Positions 37,598 through 45,669 of a stretch of 64,000 nucleotides of DNA are shown here, one piece after another. The stretch's first letter is position 1; every line of letters begins with the position of its first letter. The stretch is taken from assembly GCF_011762125.1 (NCBI RefSeq), contig NZ_JAASQN010000004.1, positions 62,001-126,000 of the forward strand, in the 5' to 3' direction. The position numbers were made by a program, and so were the translations under genes. Under the pieces are notes generated by a model. The model made no database searches, was not told the origin of the DNA, and saw only the letters and a program-made list of their open reading frames with translations. Origin of the DNA: Sphingopyxis panaciterrae (GTDB lineage Bacteria; Pseudomonadota; Alphaproteobacteria; Sphingomonadales; Sphingomonadaceae).

Positions 37598-37903
37598 TCT
37601 GGCTTACCTGCGGGCGATCACTGGCTCTATCGCCGCCAGCAGCGGACACTATGCGGTCGTCCTCGGCGTGCCAGGAAGCCCTGCACTGCCGAAAAGAGCC
37701 GGACCACCGGTGCCGGCTGCCAAGCGAATGAAAATGATGGCGACGGCTCGGCATTCAGATACAGATCAAGGCGCACAGCGGCGCCGCGATCAGCGATTGC
37801 GGCGCCGTCCGCATCATCACTTGCGAGGCAGGCCAACGCTTTTCCTTGATGTGATCAAGGCAACCGGAGCGCCGCACGGACCGCGGCGCTCTATCAGGAG
37901 ACC
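37598..37903. other. Gene-less stretch, no clear content
   Basis: About 300 bases between the remnant and the pirin gene. Several short open frames exist but none has family features or a ribosome site. Treated as decayed sequence. Confidence 0.5.
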
Positions 37904-38608
37904 GTGACATTGATCCGTTTCAGGGACCGCGGTGCTCGTGGCCGTCACCAAGGTGGCGAAATCGACGCACATCACAGCTTTTCCTTCGCCGATTACAATG
38001 ATCCCAAGCATATGGGATTTCGGGATCTCAGGGTCTTGAACGAGGACCGTGTGGTACCTGGCGCCGGGCTCGCCGAGCATCCGCATCACGACATGGAAAT
38101 CGTCACGATCGTGCTCAAAGGAGCGATCGAGCATCGCGATAACCTCGGAAACGCTTCGACCATTCGGGCGGGCGAGGTACAGCGGATGAGCGCGGGCCGC
38201 GGCATCCGGCACAGTGAGCGTAACCCGAGCACGGATGAGCGAACCCATTTGCTGCAAATTTGGATCATTCCGCAAGAGACGGGCGGCGACCCGTCCTATG
38301 ACCAAAAATCCTTCGACCTCGACATGGCACGCAATCAGTGGGTGACTATCGCAAGCCAGGATGGCCGCGCCGGGTCGCTGACGCTACGGCAGGACGCGTC
38401 GATGGAGATGGCCCGGCTCGACGAGGGAATGAACCTCGCGCGCGACTTGAAGCCTGGCCGCGGCTATTGGGTACAGATCGTGGCGGGGATCGCCGCACTC
38501 AACGGGACCGAAATGCGCGAAGGGGACGGCGCCGCGATCACGTCGGAGGATCTGCTGGAAATTGTGGCTGACAGCGACGCGGAGGTTTTGCTGATCGATA
38601 TGCGCTAA
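37904..38608 (+). CDS. Pirin family protein
   Basis: Cupin of 234 residues. Metal-binding residues of pirin are seen: AEHPHHDMEIVTIV with three His, and EHRDNLGN; further AGEVQRMSAGRGIRHSE is the pirin signature around the cupin turn. Some members are quercetin dioxygenases, others regulators, so the activity is undefined. The start is GTG (37904), preceded closely by AGGAG. The gene stands alone next to gene debris. Confidence 0.9.
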   Translation: MTLIRFRDRGARGRHQGGEIDAHHSFSFADYNDPKHMGFRDLRVLNEDRVVPGAGLAEHPHHDMEIVTIVLKGAIEHRDNLGNASTIRAGEVQRMSAGRGIRHSERNPSTDERTHLLQIWIIPQETGGDPSYDQKSFDLDMARNQWVTIASQDGRAGSLTLRQDASMEMARLDEGMNLARDLKPGRGYWVQIVAGIAALNGTEMREGDGAAITSEDLLEIVADSDAEVLLIDMR

Positions 38609-38832
38609 CGGACCGGGGGCAGACGCCTGCGCCAACGCTATTATCTAGCGAGCCGAATGCCACAGGTCGTTCAGCGAAACAAATTTGTTGGGTAAATTGG
38701 ACCGGGGACCGGGGACAGCTTTCCACGTCTTGCATAGCCGATGCAGAGCAAAAGCACGTGCATGCGGGCGTCCGCGAGCGCAAATCGTAACCAAATTCTC
38801 TTGCAATTCAATGGTCTGCGGATGCACAGTCA

Positions 38833-38893
38833 GCACCCGAAAACGTGGTCAAATGACCACTTACCCGAGAAGTGTTGGGTAGACTTCGGGTGC
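38833..38893 (+). ncRNA. Candidate structured RNA or multi-arm palindrome
   Basis: A 9-bp outer stem (GCACCCGAA 38833-38841 with TTCGGGTGC 38885-38893) encloses two inner hairpins: GTGGTCA-AA-TGACCAC (38845-38860) and TACCC...GGGTA (38862-38866 with 38877-38881). The result is a three-way junction. The strand is chosen because the terminator-like hairpin follows on the plus strand, but either strand could be transcribed. No known RNA family was recognised. Confidence 0.35.
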
Positions 38894-38902
38894 GCTCTCG
38901 CT

Positions 38903-38924
38903 GACCCTTTGAAAACAAAGGGTC
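38903..38924. terminator. Hairpin near tRNA-Leu 3' end
   Basis: A perfect 9-bp stem, GACCCTTTG and CAAAGGGTC, with loop AAAA. It is 12 bases past the 3' end of the minus-strand tRNA-Leu and may stop its transcription or that of the candidate RNA to the left. A long T-run is lacking on both sides. Confidence 0.5.
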
Positions 38925-38935
38925 TTTGGAGAAAA

Positions 38936-39022
38936 TGGTGCCCAGAAGAGGACTCGAACCTCCACGACCTTGCGATCGCCAGCACCTGAAGCTGGTGCGT
39001 CTACCAATTCCGCCATCTGGGC
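38936..39022 (-). tRNA. tRNA-Leu(CAG)
   Basis: An 87-base class II tRNA on the minus strand. Acceptor GCCCAGA pairs with TCTGGGC, then A and encoded CCA. Anticodon loop TTCAGGT gives CAG (reads CTG, leucine). A long variable arm (CGATCGCAAGGTCG-type) and T loop GTTCGAGTCC are visible. Confidence 0.95.
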
Positions 39023-39218
39023 ACGGGGTAGGAGCGGGCGCTTAGCGGGGGGGTGGTCGGCTTGTCAACCGCGCTGCGCGCAAGGCGGCATATTTTATCG
39101 CGCGTGCGCGGTTTCGCGTCACCATGCGCCGCGTCGCCCCTTGCCCCGCGAGGCGCTTCGCGGCATGGGGGCCATGTGGTGCCGCGTTGCGCCATCTGAG
39201 AATCAGACACAGGCGGAC

Positions 39219-40157
39219 ATGATGCAAAAGCTCGACGGGCAGTTGATTACGGTGCTGGGCGGCGGCGGTTTTCTGGGCCGCTATACCGTTCAGCGCCTGT
39301 TGTCGCGCGGGGCACGCGTGCGCATCGCCGAGCGCGAACCGCGCAAGGCGGTCTTCCTGAAGCCGCTCGGCGGACTGGGCCAGACGCAATTCGCCGTCGC
39401 CGACGTACGCGATGCCGCCAGCGTCGCGCGTGCGGTCGCGGGCAGCGATGCGGTGATCAACCTGGCGGGCAGTTTCGACGATATGTTCGCCGTTCAGGCC
39501 GATGGTGCCGGCCATGTCGCCGCCGCCGCGAAAGCGGCGGGCGTGCGTACGCTCGTCCATGTTTCGGCGATCGGCGCGGACAGCGGCAGCGCGTCGGCCT
39601 ATGGCCGCAGCAAGGGCGACGGCGAAGCGGCGGTCCGCGCGGCGTTTCCCGATGCCGTGATCCTGCGCCCGTCGACGCTTTTCGGCCGCGAAGACCAGTT
39701 CATCAATCGCTTTGCGACCATGATGCGGTTGTCGCCGGTCGTTCCGGTGATCGCTCCCAACGCGAAGTTCCAGCCCGTCTATGTCGGCGATGTTGCCGAT
39801 GCGGTGGTCGCAGCGCTTGCTCCGACGGCTGCGGGCGGGACATTTGAGCTCGGCGGGCCGCAGGTTTTGACGATGGCCGAACTGCAGCAATGGATCGCCG
39901 AGGCGACGGGCCGCAAGCGATTGTTCGTCGAAATTCCCGATATGGTCGCGTCGGCACTGGCCAGCGGGCTCGGCTGGGCGCCCGGCGCGCCGATCACCAA
40001 GGATCAATGGCTGATGCTGCAGACCGACAATGTCGTCGCGGCGGCGGCCGATGGCCTGGCGCAGTTCGGCGTCACGCCGACGTCGCTCGCCGATGTGGCC
40101 GAAGGCTGGCTGGTCCAGTATCGTCGCAACGGCCGCTTCGCACAGGCCATCTCGTAA
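39219..40157 (+). CDS. Complex I NDUFA9-like NAD(P)-binding protein
   Basis: Extended short-chain dehydrogenase/reductase of 312 residues. Nucleotide site TVLGGGGFLGRYTVQRLLSRG at the N-terminus (Gly-rich turn), HVSAIGADSGSASAYGRSKG with the Tyr-Lys-like pair, RPSTLFGREDQFINRF, and PVYVGDVADAV. This is the alphaproteobacterial relative of the mitochondrial complex I accessory subunit NDUFA9, probably binding NADPH. Two ATGs (39219, 39222) follow AGGCGG. The frame is open to 38970 but that part covers tRNA-Leu antisense. Confidence 0.9.
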   Translation: MMQKLDGQLITVLGGGGFLGRYTVQRLLSRGARVRIAEREPRKAVFLKPLGGLGQTQFAVADVRDAASVARAVAGSDAVINLAGSFDDMFAVQADGAGHVAAAAKAAGVRTLVHVSAIGADSGSASAYGRSKGDGEAAVRAAFPDAVILRPSTLFGREDQFINRFATMMRLSPVVPVIAPNAKFQPVYVGDVADAVVAALAPTAAGGTFELGGPQVLTMAELQQWIAEATGRKRLFVEIPDMVASALASGLGWAPGAPITKDQWLMLQTDNVVAAAADGLAQFGVTPTSLADVAEGWLVQYRRNGRFAQAIS

Positions 40158-40213
40158 CGGATATCAGGCCGCCCCGTCCATGGGATCCCGCCAGCCGAAA
40201 AAGGAGCCTTCAC

Positions 40214-40468
40214 ATGTTCAAGCGCCTGTTCGTCGATCATCCCAAGGCCGTCGATGAAAGCTATGCCGAGCATTTCGGCGTCGCATCGCGCTTTGGCGTG
40301 ACGATGATCTGGGGCGGTGCCTGCGCGCTGGTGCATGCGGTGGTCCCCGGCTGGTGCATCACGACCGGCAGCGACACGATCCGCCGCCTCAACAAGATCA
40401 TGGTTGAACAGCGCGCCGCCAAGGGGCAGGCCGCGACGCAGATGCAGACCGTCGACTGGGTCATCTGA
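40214..40468 (+). CDS. DUF6356-type small protein
   Basis: Protein of 84 residues beginning MFKRLFVDHPKAVDESYAEH. A central hydrophobic stretch (about 27-47, FGVTMIWGGACALVHAVVPG) with Cys and His, then a basic tail. The VDHPxxVDExYxEH start and WGGACALVHAxxPG core fit the DUF6356 family. AAGGAG lies eight bases before the ATG. It sits 5 bp before the next gene's GTG start, so the two are translated together. Confidence 0.78.
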   Translation: MFKRLFVDHPKAVDESYAEHFGVASRFGVTMIWGGACALVHAVVPGWCITTGSDTIRRLNKIMVEQRAAKGQAATQMQTVDWVI

Positions 40469-40473
40469 CCGGC

Positions 40474-41229
40474 GTGTCCGATACGCCCGATTATTTGGGC
40501 CGCACCACGCGGCCACGGCTGGCCTTTCGCTACACAAAGGGCGCGGGACCGACGATCGTCTTCCTGCCCGGCTATATGTCCGACATGGCGGGGGGCAAGG
40601 CGACCGCCCTGTTCGATTGGGCGGCCAGCGAAGGGCGGGCGTGCCTGCTGCTCGATTATGCCGGGTGCGGACTGTCGGACGGGCTGTTCGCCGACCAGAC
40701 ATTGCTCGACTGGCGCGGCGACATCATCGATCTGATCGACGCGCGGATCGAGGGATCGGTCGTCATCGTCGGATCGTCGATGGGCGGCTGGCTGATGCTG
40801 CTGGCTGCACTCGCGCTGGTCCAACGCGACGGACCGGCACGCGTCGCCGGGCTCGTCGGCATCGCGGCGGCGCCCGATTTCACCGACTGGGGCTTCACAC
40901 CCGAAGAAAAGGCGATCATCCTGGCGGAAGGCGAGCTTCGCGAAGACACCCCGTACGGCGACCAGCCCTATGTTACGACGCGTGCCTTCTGGCAGGCGGG
41001 CGAAGCGAACCGGGTGCTGGACGGCGAAATCCCCCTCACCTGCCCCGTCCGCCTGCTGCATGGCGAGGAAGACGGCGACGTACCGCCGGAGATCAGCGTA
41101 AAATTGTCCGCGGCGCTGGCAAGCGCGGATGTGCAGGTGACGCTCGTCAAGGGCGGCGACCACCGGCTGTCGCGCGACGGCGATATCGCGTTGCTCATCG
41201 ACACCGTCGCGCGCCTCGCAGCCTCATAA
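40474..41229 (+). CDS. Alpha/beta hydrolase
   Basis: Serine hydrolase of 251 residues, like the ABHD10/palmitoyl-thioesterase-like bacterial group. Conserved PTIVFLPGYMSDMAG (oxyanion), nucleophile in IVGSSMGGWLML, acid in LLHGEEDGDVP, His in KGGDHRLSRD. The start GTG at 40474 gives MSDTPDYLGR. Possible thioesterase (inference), consistent with the thioesterase-family gene that follows 15 bp later. Confidence 0.85.
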   Translation: MSDTPDYLGRTTRPRLAFRYTKGAGPTIVFLPGYMSDMAGGKATALFDWAASEGRACLLLDYAGCGLSDGLFADQTLLDWRGDIIDLIDARIEGSVVIVGSSMGGWLMLLAALALVQRDGPARVAGLVGIAAAPDFTDWGFTPEEKAIILAEGELREDTPYGDQPYVTTRAFWQAGEANRVLDGEIPLTCPVRLLHGEEDGDVPPEISVKLSAALASADVQVTLVKGGDHRLSRDGDIALLIDTVARLAAS

Positions 41230-41244
41230 TCGAGAAGGAACATC

Positions 41245-41682
41245 ATGGCCCGCAGCGACTTTCGTTTCCACGTCTCCAAGCGTGTCCGCTATGCGGAGAT
41301 CGATGCGCAGGCGGTGGTGTTCAACAGCCGCTATCTCGAATATGTCGACATCGGCATCACCGAATATTGGCGCGCCGCCGGTGTCTATGACCGCTGGACC
41401 GCGCTGGAAAGCCCCGAATTCCACGTCGCGCGTGCCGAGGTCGATTATAAGGCGCCGATCCTGCTCGACGAAGAAATCGATATTTGCGTTCGCTGTTCGC
41501 GCGTCGGCCGCAGTTCGATGACCTTCCTTTTCGAGCTCCATGGCAGGGACAAGGACGACCTGCGCGCGGCCGGGCTGGAGGTCAGCGTCCATGTCGAGGA
41601 AGCGCGCGGTGCGACCGCCCCGGTGCCCGATGCATTCGTAAACTTGTTCGAAGCGTTTGAAGGACGGAGCCTTCGCGCCTAA
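41245..41682 (+). CDS. Acyl-CoA thioesterase, hotdog fold (4HBT family)
   Basis: Protein of 145 residues. The active-site segment RYAEIDAQAVVFNSRYLEYVD has the conserved Asp-Gln and Asn of the YbgC/FadM-type hotdog thioesterases. It hydrolyses an acyl-CoA of unknown chain. It lies tightly between the hydrolase and glyoxalase genes, in one rightward run. Confidence 0.88.
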   Translation: MARSDFRFHVSKRVRYAEIDAQAVVFNSRYLEYVDIGITEYWRAAGVYDRWTALESPEFHVARAEVDYKAPILLDEEIDICVRCSRVGRSSMTFLFELHGRDKDDLRAAGLEVSVHVEEARGATAPVPDAFVNLFEAFEGRSLRA

Positions 41683-41690
41683 ATAGGGCC

Positions 41691-42128
41691 ATGGCCAAAT
41701 ATCTTCACACCATGATCCGCGTCACCGATCCCGACGCGACCATCGCCTTCTTCAAGCTGATCGGGCTCGAGGAAACGCGCCGTTTCGATAGCGAGCAGGG
41801 GCGCTTCACGCTGATCTTCCTTGCCTGCCCCGGACAGGATGGGGTCGCCGAGGTCGAGCTGACCTATAATTGGCCGCCTGAGGACGGCAGCGCGGCCGAG
41901 ACCTATGAGGGCGGCCGCAACTTCGGGCACCTCGCCTATCGCGTCGAAGACATCTATGCGACCTGTCAGCGGTTGATGGATGCCGGCGTGACGATCAACC
42001 GGCCGCCGCGCGACGGCCATATGGCGTTCGTCCGTTCGCCCGACGGCATTTCGGTCGAACTGCTCCAGGACGGCCATTTGCCGCCGCAGGAACCCTGGGT
42101 ATCGATGCCGAACACGGGCAGCTGGTAG
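41691..42128 (+). CDS. gloA: Lactoylglutathione lyase (glyoxalase I, VOC family)
   Basis: Metalloenzyme of 145 residues that converts the methylglyoxal-glutathione adduct to lactoylglutathione. The four metal positions are visible: His in YLHTMIRV, Glu in VAEVELTYNW, His in NFGHLAYRVED, Glu in GISVELLQDG. The length matches bacterial GloA. Its partner gloB follows 72 bp later, so methylglyoxal detoxification is encoded as a pair. Confidence 0.92.
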   Translation: MAKYLHTMIRVTDPDATIAFFKLIGLEETRRFDSEQGRFTLIFLACPGQDGVAEVELTYNWPPEDGSAAETYEGGRNFGHLAYRVEDIYATCQRLMDAGVTINRPPRDGHMAFVRSPDGISVELLQDGHLPPQEPWVSMPNTGSW

Positions 42129-42200
42129 GCCACACATCAAGGCCGCCTCGGCCTGGCGCCGTCTATGCTGTGAATGAGGCCGCGAAGGAATGGAGACGTC

Positions 42201-42941
42201 ATGACCGCACTCGACATCGTCCGCATCCCCGTCCTCAGCGACAATTATGTCTGGCTGGTACATGAATCCGATAGCGGGGCGACGATGGTCGTCGATCCCG
42301 CGGTGGCCGACCCGGTGCTCGCCGCAGCGGCAGAGCGCGGATGGACGATCACCGATATCTGGAACACGCACTGGCATCCCGACCATACCGGCGGCAATGC
42401 GGCGATCAAGGAAGCCGCGAAGGCGTGGGGCGGCTGCACGATCACTGGCCCGGCGGCCGAATATGAGCGCATCCCTACGCTCGATGTGCGGGTAAAGGGC
42501 GGCGACCAGGTGCGGCTGGGTTCGCATATCGCCGAGGTCTGGGACGTCCCCGCGCACACCGCAGGCCATATCGCCTATCATTTTGCCGCTGACCGCGCGA
42601 TCTTCGTTGGCGACACGATGTTCGCGATGGGTTGCGGGCGGCTGTTCGAGGGCACCGCAGAACAGATGTTCGACAATATGCAGCGGCTGGGTATGCTTGA
42701 CGATGCGACGCGCGTCTATTGCGCGCACGAATATACGCTGTCGAATGCGCGCTTCGCGGTGACCGTCGATCCGGGCAACGACGCGCTGGCGGCGCGACTG
42801 GCGGCGGTCGAGGCGGCGCGCGGCGCGGGCGAGGCGACGGTGCCGACGAGCATCGGCGAGGAGCGTGCGACCAACCCGTTCCTGCGCGCGACCAGCGCCG
42901 CCGAACTGGGCCGCATCCGCGCGCTGAAGGACGCTGCGTAG
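42201..42941 (+). CDS. gloB: Hydroxyacylglutathione hydrolase (glyoxalase II)
   Basis: Metallo-beta-lactamase fold enzyme of 246 residues that releases lactate and glutathione. The metal motif NTHWHPDHTGG (His57, His59, Asp61, His62) is complete; further ligands in VPAHTAGHIAYHF, IFVGDTMFAMGCGRLFEG and VYCAHEYTLSNARFA, all diagnostic of glyoxalase II. ATG 42201 follows GGAGACGTC. Confidence 0.94.
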   Translation: MTALDIVRIPVLSDNYVWLVHESDSGATMVVDPAVADPVLAAAAERGWTITDIWNTHWHPDHTGGNAAIKEAAKAWGGCTITGPAAEYERIPTLDVRVKGGDQVRLGSHIAEVWDVPAHTAGHIAYHFAADRAIFVGDTMFAMGCGRLFEGTAEQMFDNMQRLGMLDDATRVYCAHEYTLSNARFAVTVDPGNDALAARLAAVEAARGAGEATVPTSIGEERATNPFLRATSAAELGRIRALKDAA

Positions 42942-43000
42942 CGATTACACGGCTTCAGGGAACGTTCATTTTTCCGAAGCCATGATGAACGAAGGAGCAG

Positions 43001-43453
43001 ATGATGGCGAAGCTCAATCCCATTGCGGCCGCGATGCTGGTAATCCTGACGGCACCGTTGATCGCAAGCTGCGCGCCCGCGGGTGGCGCCGAGCCGGGCG
43101 CTGCCGCTCTGACCCCGAAACAGGCCGAGACGTTGGACAAGCAGCTGGCGGGCAAGGTGCCTGGCAAGCCGGAAAAATGTCTGCCGACCTTTCGCACCAC
43201 CGACACGATCCGCGTCTCGGACAATATCCTGCTCTATCGCGCGAACGGCAGCCTTGTTTATCGCAACGACCTGAAAGGCAGCTGTCCGGGCCTGGCGCGC
43301 GACAGCGACATCATGGTTACGCGCCAGTTCGGGTCGTCGACCTGCAGCGGCGATTTCTTTCATCTGGTCGACCGATCGAGCGGCATCCGCGGTCCGACCT
43401 GTGTGCTTGGCGAATTTGTCCCCTATCGCAAACCGGCGGGGGACGAAGGCTGA
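43001..43453 (+). CDS. DUF6491 family lipoprotein
   Basis: Exported protein of 150 residues. Lipobox LIASC (Cys at about 24) after a hydrophobic signal. The mature part has KCLPTFRTTDTIRVSDNILL and VYRNDLKGSCPGL, with a four-Cys pattern (C, C, C, C) typical of DUF6491 proteins, which are mostly found in sphingomonads and xanthomonads (recollection). Two ATGs (43001, 43004) follow GGAGCAG. Function unknown. Confidence 0.8.
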   Translation: MMAKLNPIAAAMLVILTAPLIASCAPAGGAEPGAAALTPKQAETLDKQLAGKVPGKPEKCLPTFRTTDTIRVSDNILLYRANGSLVYRNDLKGSCPGLARDSDIMVTRQFGSSTCSGDFFHLVDRSSGIRGPTCVLGEFVPYRKPAGDEG

Positions 43454-43518
43454 ACCATCGGTTCAGTCGCAGGCGGGGTTCCGGTTTGCGCCGAGCTCTT
43501 CGGGTCGCAAACCCCGCT
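43451..43518 (+). terminator. Hairpins behind the DUF6491 gene
   Basis: CTGAACC-ATC-GGTTCAG (from 43451, overlapping the stop) is followed by an imperfect GC-rich inverted repeat, GCGGGG...TTTGCG with CGCAAACCCCGC (43472-43515) and a weak T-rich run. Together they may end the transcript. Confidence 0.45.
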
Positions 43519-43590
43519 TGCTTATAGCTTTTGGCAGTGATGCCGAATGGCGGCATTGGGGTGGAGAGCGGCCGTTGCTTCGCCCATCCT

Positions 43591-43681
43591 CGTCATCCGG
43601 GCTTGACCCGGGATCCCGCTTCTCTTGGGGAGCACCGGCAGTTTCGGCATCAAGCGGGACCGGATCAAGTCCGGGGTGACG
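43591..43681. repeat. Palindromic intergenic repeat, family A copy 2
   Basis: Opens CGTCATCCGGGCTTGACCCG and closes GATCAAGTCCGGGGTGACG with a 45-base centre, so the left arm has diverged from copy 1. The flank CGGCATTGGGGTGGAGAGCG (from 43551) recurs near 30404. No gene is visible between 43454 and 43824. Confidence 0.8.
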
Positions 43682-43824
43682 AAAAAGGGAATGTCCGCTT
43701 CCGGCCGAAATCAGACATTAAAATCATCGTCACTCTGAACTTGTTTCAGCATGATGAGGCCTAAACAGCTAGGCCCCACTAACGCGGCACCTTCCTTCAA
43801 CAGCGCTCCCTCCGCACGGCAAGG

Positions 43825-45630
43825 TCACGCCTTATAGAGCGCCGCAATCTTGTCCTCATAGACCTGCTTCAGCACATGGCGCCGGATCTTCATCGATGGC
43901 GTCATCTGTTCATTTTCGATCGTGAAGGCTTCGTCGGCGAAGTCGAACTTGCGCACCTTTTCGACCACCGAAAGCTGGCCGTTGACGCGGTCGACCGCGG
44001 CGCGGATTGCGGCGCGGAATTTTTTATGCTCGCGGAGCAGCTTCATATCCTTGGGCAGCCCTTCGGCCTCGGCCCATTCGGCCGCCCATTCGGGATCGGA
44101 AACGAGAATGCCGACAAGGTGCGGGCGCTTGTCGCCATAAACCATCGCCTGCAAAATCTCGGGCTGCAGCGTCAGCATGCCTTCGACGCGCTGCGGCGAG
44201 ACATTGTCGCCCTTGTCGTTGACGATCAGGTCCTTCTTGCGGTCGGTGATGACGATGCGGCCCTTGGCGTCGATATGGCCGATGTCACCGGTATGAAGCC
44301 AATCATCAACCAGCACGCGCTCGGTCTCCGCCTGATTGCGCCAATAGCCCTTCATCACCAGTTCGCCACGCACGAGGATTTCGCCGTCGTCGGCGATCTT
44401 CACCTCAGTGTTCATCAGCGGCGGGCCGACGGTGTCCATCTTGATCCCCGCACTGGGGCGGTTGCAACTGATCACCGGCCCGGCCTCGGTCTGGCCATAG
44501 CCCTGCAGCAGGGTCAGCCCGATCGAGTGGAAGAAGACGCCGATTTCGGGATTGAGCGGCGCACCGCCCGACACCAGCGCCTTCATCCGGCCGCCGAAGC
44601 GCTTGCCGATCTTGGGCCGGAACAATTTGTCGAGCAGCAAGTCGACCGGCCGGTCGAGCAAACCCATGCGGCGCTCATAATCCTTTTCGCCGACACGCAG
44701 CGCCTGGTTCAGCATCCAGTTGGCGAGCTTGCCCTGCTTTTCGACCGATTTGATCATCCGCGCGCGGATCACCTCGAACAGGCGCGGCACGACGACCATG
44801 ATCGTCGGGCGCGTTTCCTCGATGTTCGAGACGAGCTTTTCGAGCCCCTCGCTATAATAGATTTGCGCGCCGACCATGATCGGCAGGAACTGGCCGCCCG
44901 AATGTTCATAGGCGTGGCTGAGCGGCAGGAAGGACAGGAACACTTCCTCATCGCCGATGCCGAAATCATTGACCAGCACTTCGGCCGCCCCCGCCGCATT
45001 GTGCAGGATCGCGCCATGATGCTGCATCACCCCGCGCGGCGCGCCCCCGGTGCCGCTGGTGTAGATGAGGCACGCGATATCATCGCGGGTCACGCCGAGG
45101 CCGCGCGCCTTGGTTTCCTCCAGCCAGGTATCGCCATTCTGGACCAGCGGGTCCCAGTCGTGGACCGCGACCTCACCCTGCTGCCCGACGCGCAAGCTTT
45201 CCATGCTGATCACGATATGCGCTTCGGACCGCATCACCGCGGGCATCAGCGTGCGCGCCAGCTTCGCGGTCGATACGATCACGGCCTTGGCGCCGCTGTT
45301 GTCGAGGATATGCTGATGATCGCGTTCGGTATTGGTCGTATAGGTCGGCACAGTGATACAGCCCGCCGCCATGATGCCAAGGTCGGCGATGCACCATTCG
45401 GGGCGGTTTTCGCTGACCAGCACCACCCGGTCACCTTCCTTGAGGCCGAGTTCGCGAAGATTATGCGCGAGCGCCGCGACCTGATTGGCGACCTGCCGCC
45501 AGCTCAGCGGCTGCCACGCGCGGTCGGCCTTGCGCCACAGAAAGGGATCCTCGCCGCCCTTTTTGGCGCGGTCGAAGAACATCGCGACCAAGCTCGGGAA
45601 TTGGTCGAGATGGGGGTTTTCCAGCTTCAT
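43825..45630 (-). CDS. Long-chain fatty acid--CoA ligase (AMP-binding)
   Basis: ANL enzyme of 601 residues. Phosphate loop LIYTSGTGGAPRGVMQHH, PLSHAYEHSGGQ, LLQGYGQTEAGPV, VDDWLHTGDIGHID, ITDRKKDLIVNDKGDNVSP (A8 with a Lys). The LIYTSGTGGAPRG loop has Gly-Gly where most members have Thr-Gly/Thr. It resembles the FAA/ACSBG-like bacterial long-chain synthetases. ATG 45630 starts MKLENPHLDQFPS. It is followed by no gene in its direction for the next 300 bp. Confidence 0.9.
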   Translation of the reverse strand: MKLENPHLDQFPSLVAMFFDRAKKGGEDPFLWRKADRAWQPLSWRQVANQVAALAHNLRELGLKEGDRVVLVSENRPEWCIADLGIMAAGCITVPTYTTNTERDHQHILDNSGAKAVIVSTAKLARTLMPAVMRSEAHIVISMESLRVGQQGEVAVHDWDPLVQNGDTWLEETKARGLGVTRDDIACLIYTSGTGGAPRGVMQHHGAILHNAAGAAEVLVNDFGIGDEEVFLSFLPLSHAYEHSGGQFLPIMVGAQIYYSEGLEKLVSNIEETRPTIMVVVPRLFEVIRARMIKSVEKQGKLANWMLNQALRVGEKDYERRMGLLDRPVDLLLDKLFRPKIGKRFGGRMKALVSGGAPLNPEIGVFFHSIGLTLLQGYGQTEAGPVISCNRPSAGIKMDTVGPPLMNTEVKIADDGEILVRGELVMKGYWRNQAETERVLVDDWLHTGDIGHIDAKGRIVITDRKKDLIVNDKGDNVSPQRVEGMLTLQPEILQAMVYGDKRPHLVGILVSDPEWAAEWAEAEGLPKDMKLLREHKKFRAAIRAAVDRVNGQLSVVEKVRKFDFADEAFTIENEQMTPSMKIRRHVLKQVYEDKIAALYKA

Positions 45631-45669
45631 GCCTCTTGCTCTCCCACAGAGGTTCATTGGTCTATAGGG

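Larger units (their letters stand above)
38609..38935. other. Intergenic stretch with nested inverted repeats
   Basis: No protein-coding feature in these 327 bases. The only content I can support is the set of inverted repeats at 38833-38893 and the hairpin at 38903-38924, both described separately, plus a short tandem GGACCGG/ACCGGGGAC run near 38699-38716. Confidence 0.6.

Noticed and set aside
35408..39022. Integrated island between tRNA-Thr and tRNA-Leu
   Set aside because: No integrase and no visible duplicated tRNA end were found; the region has remnants but an island cannot be demonstrated.
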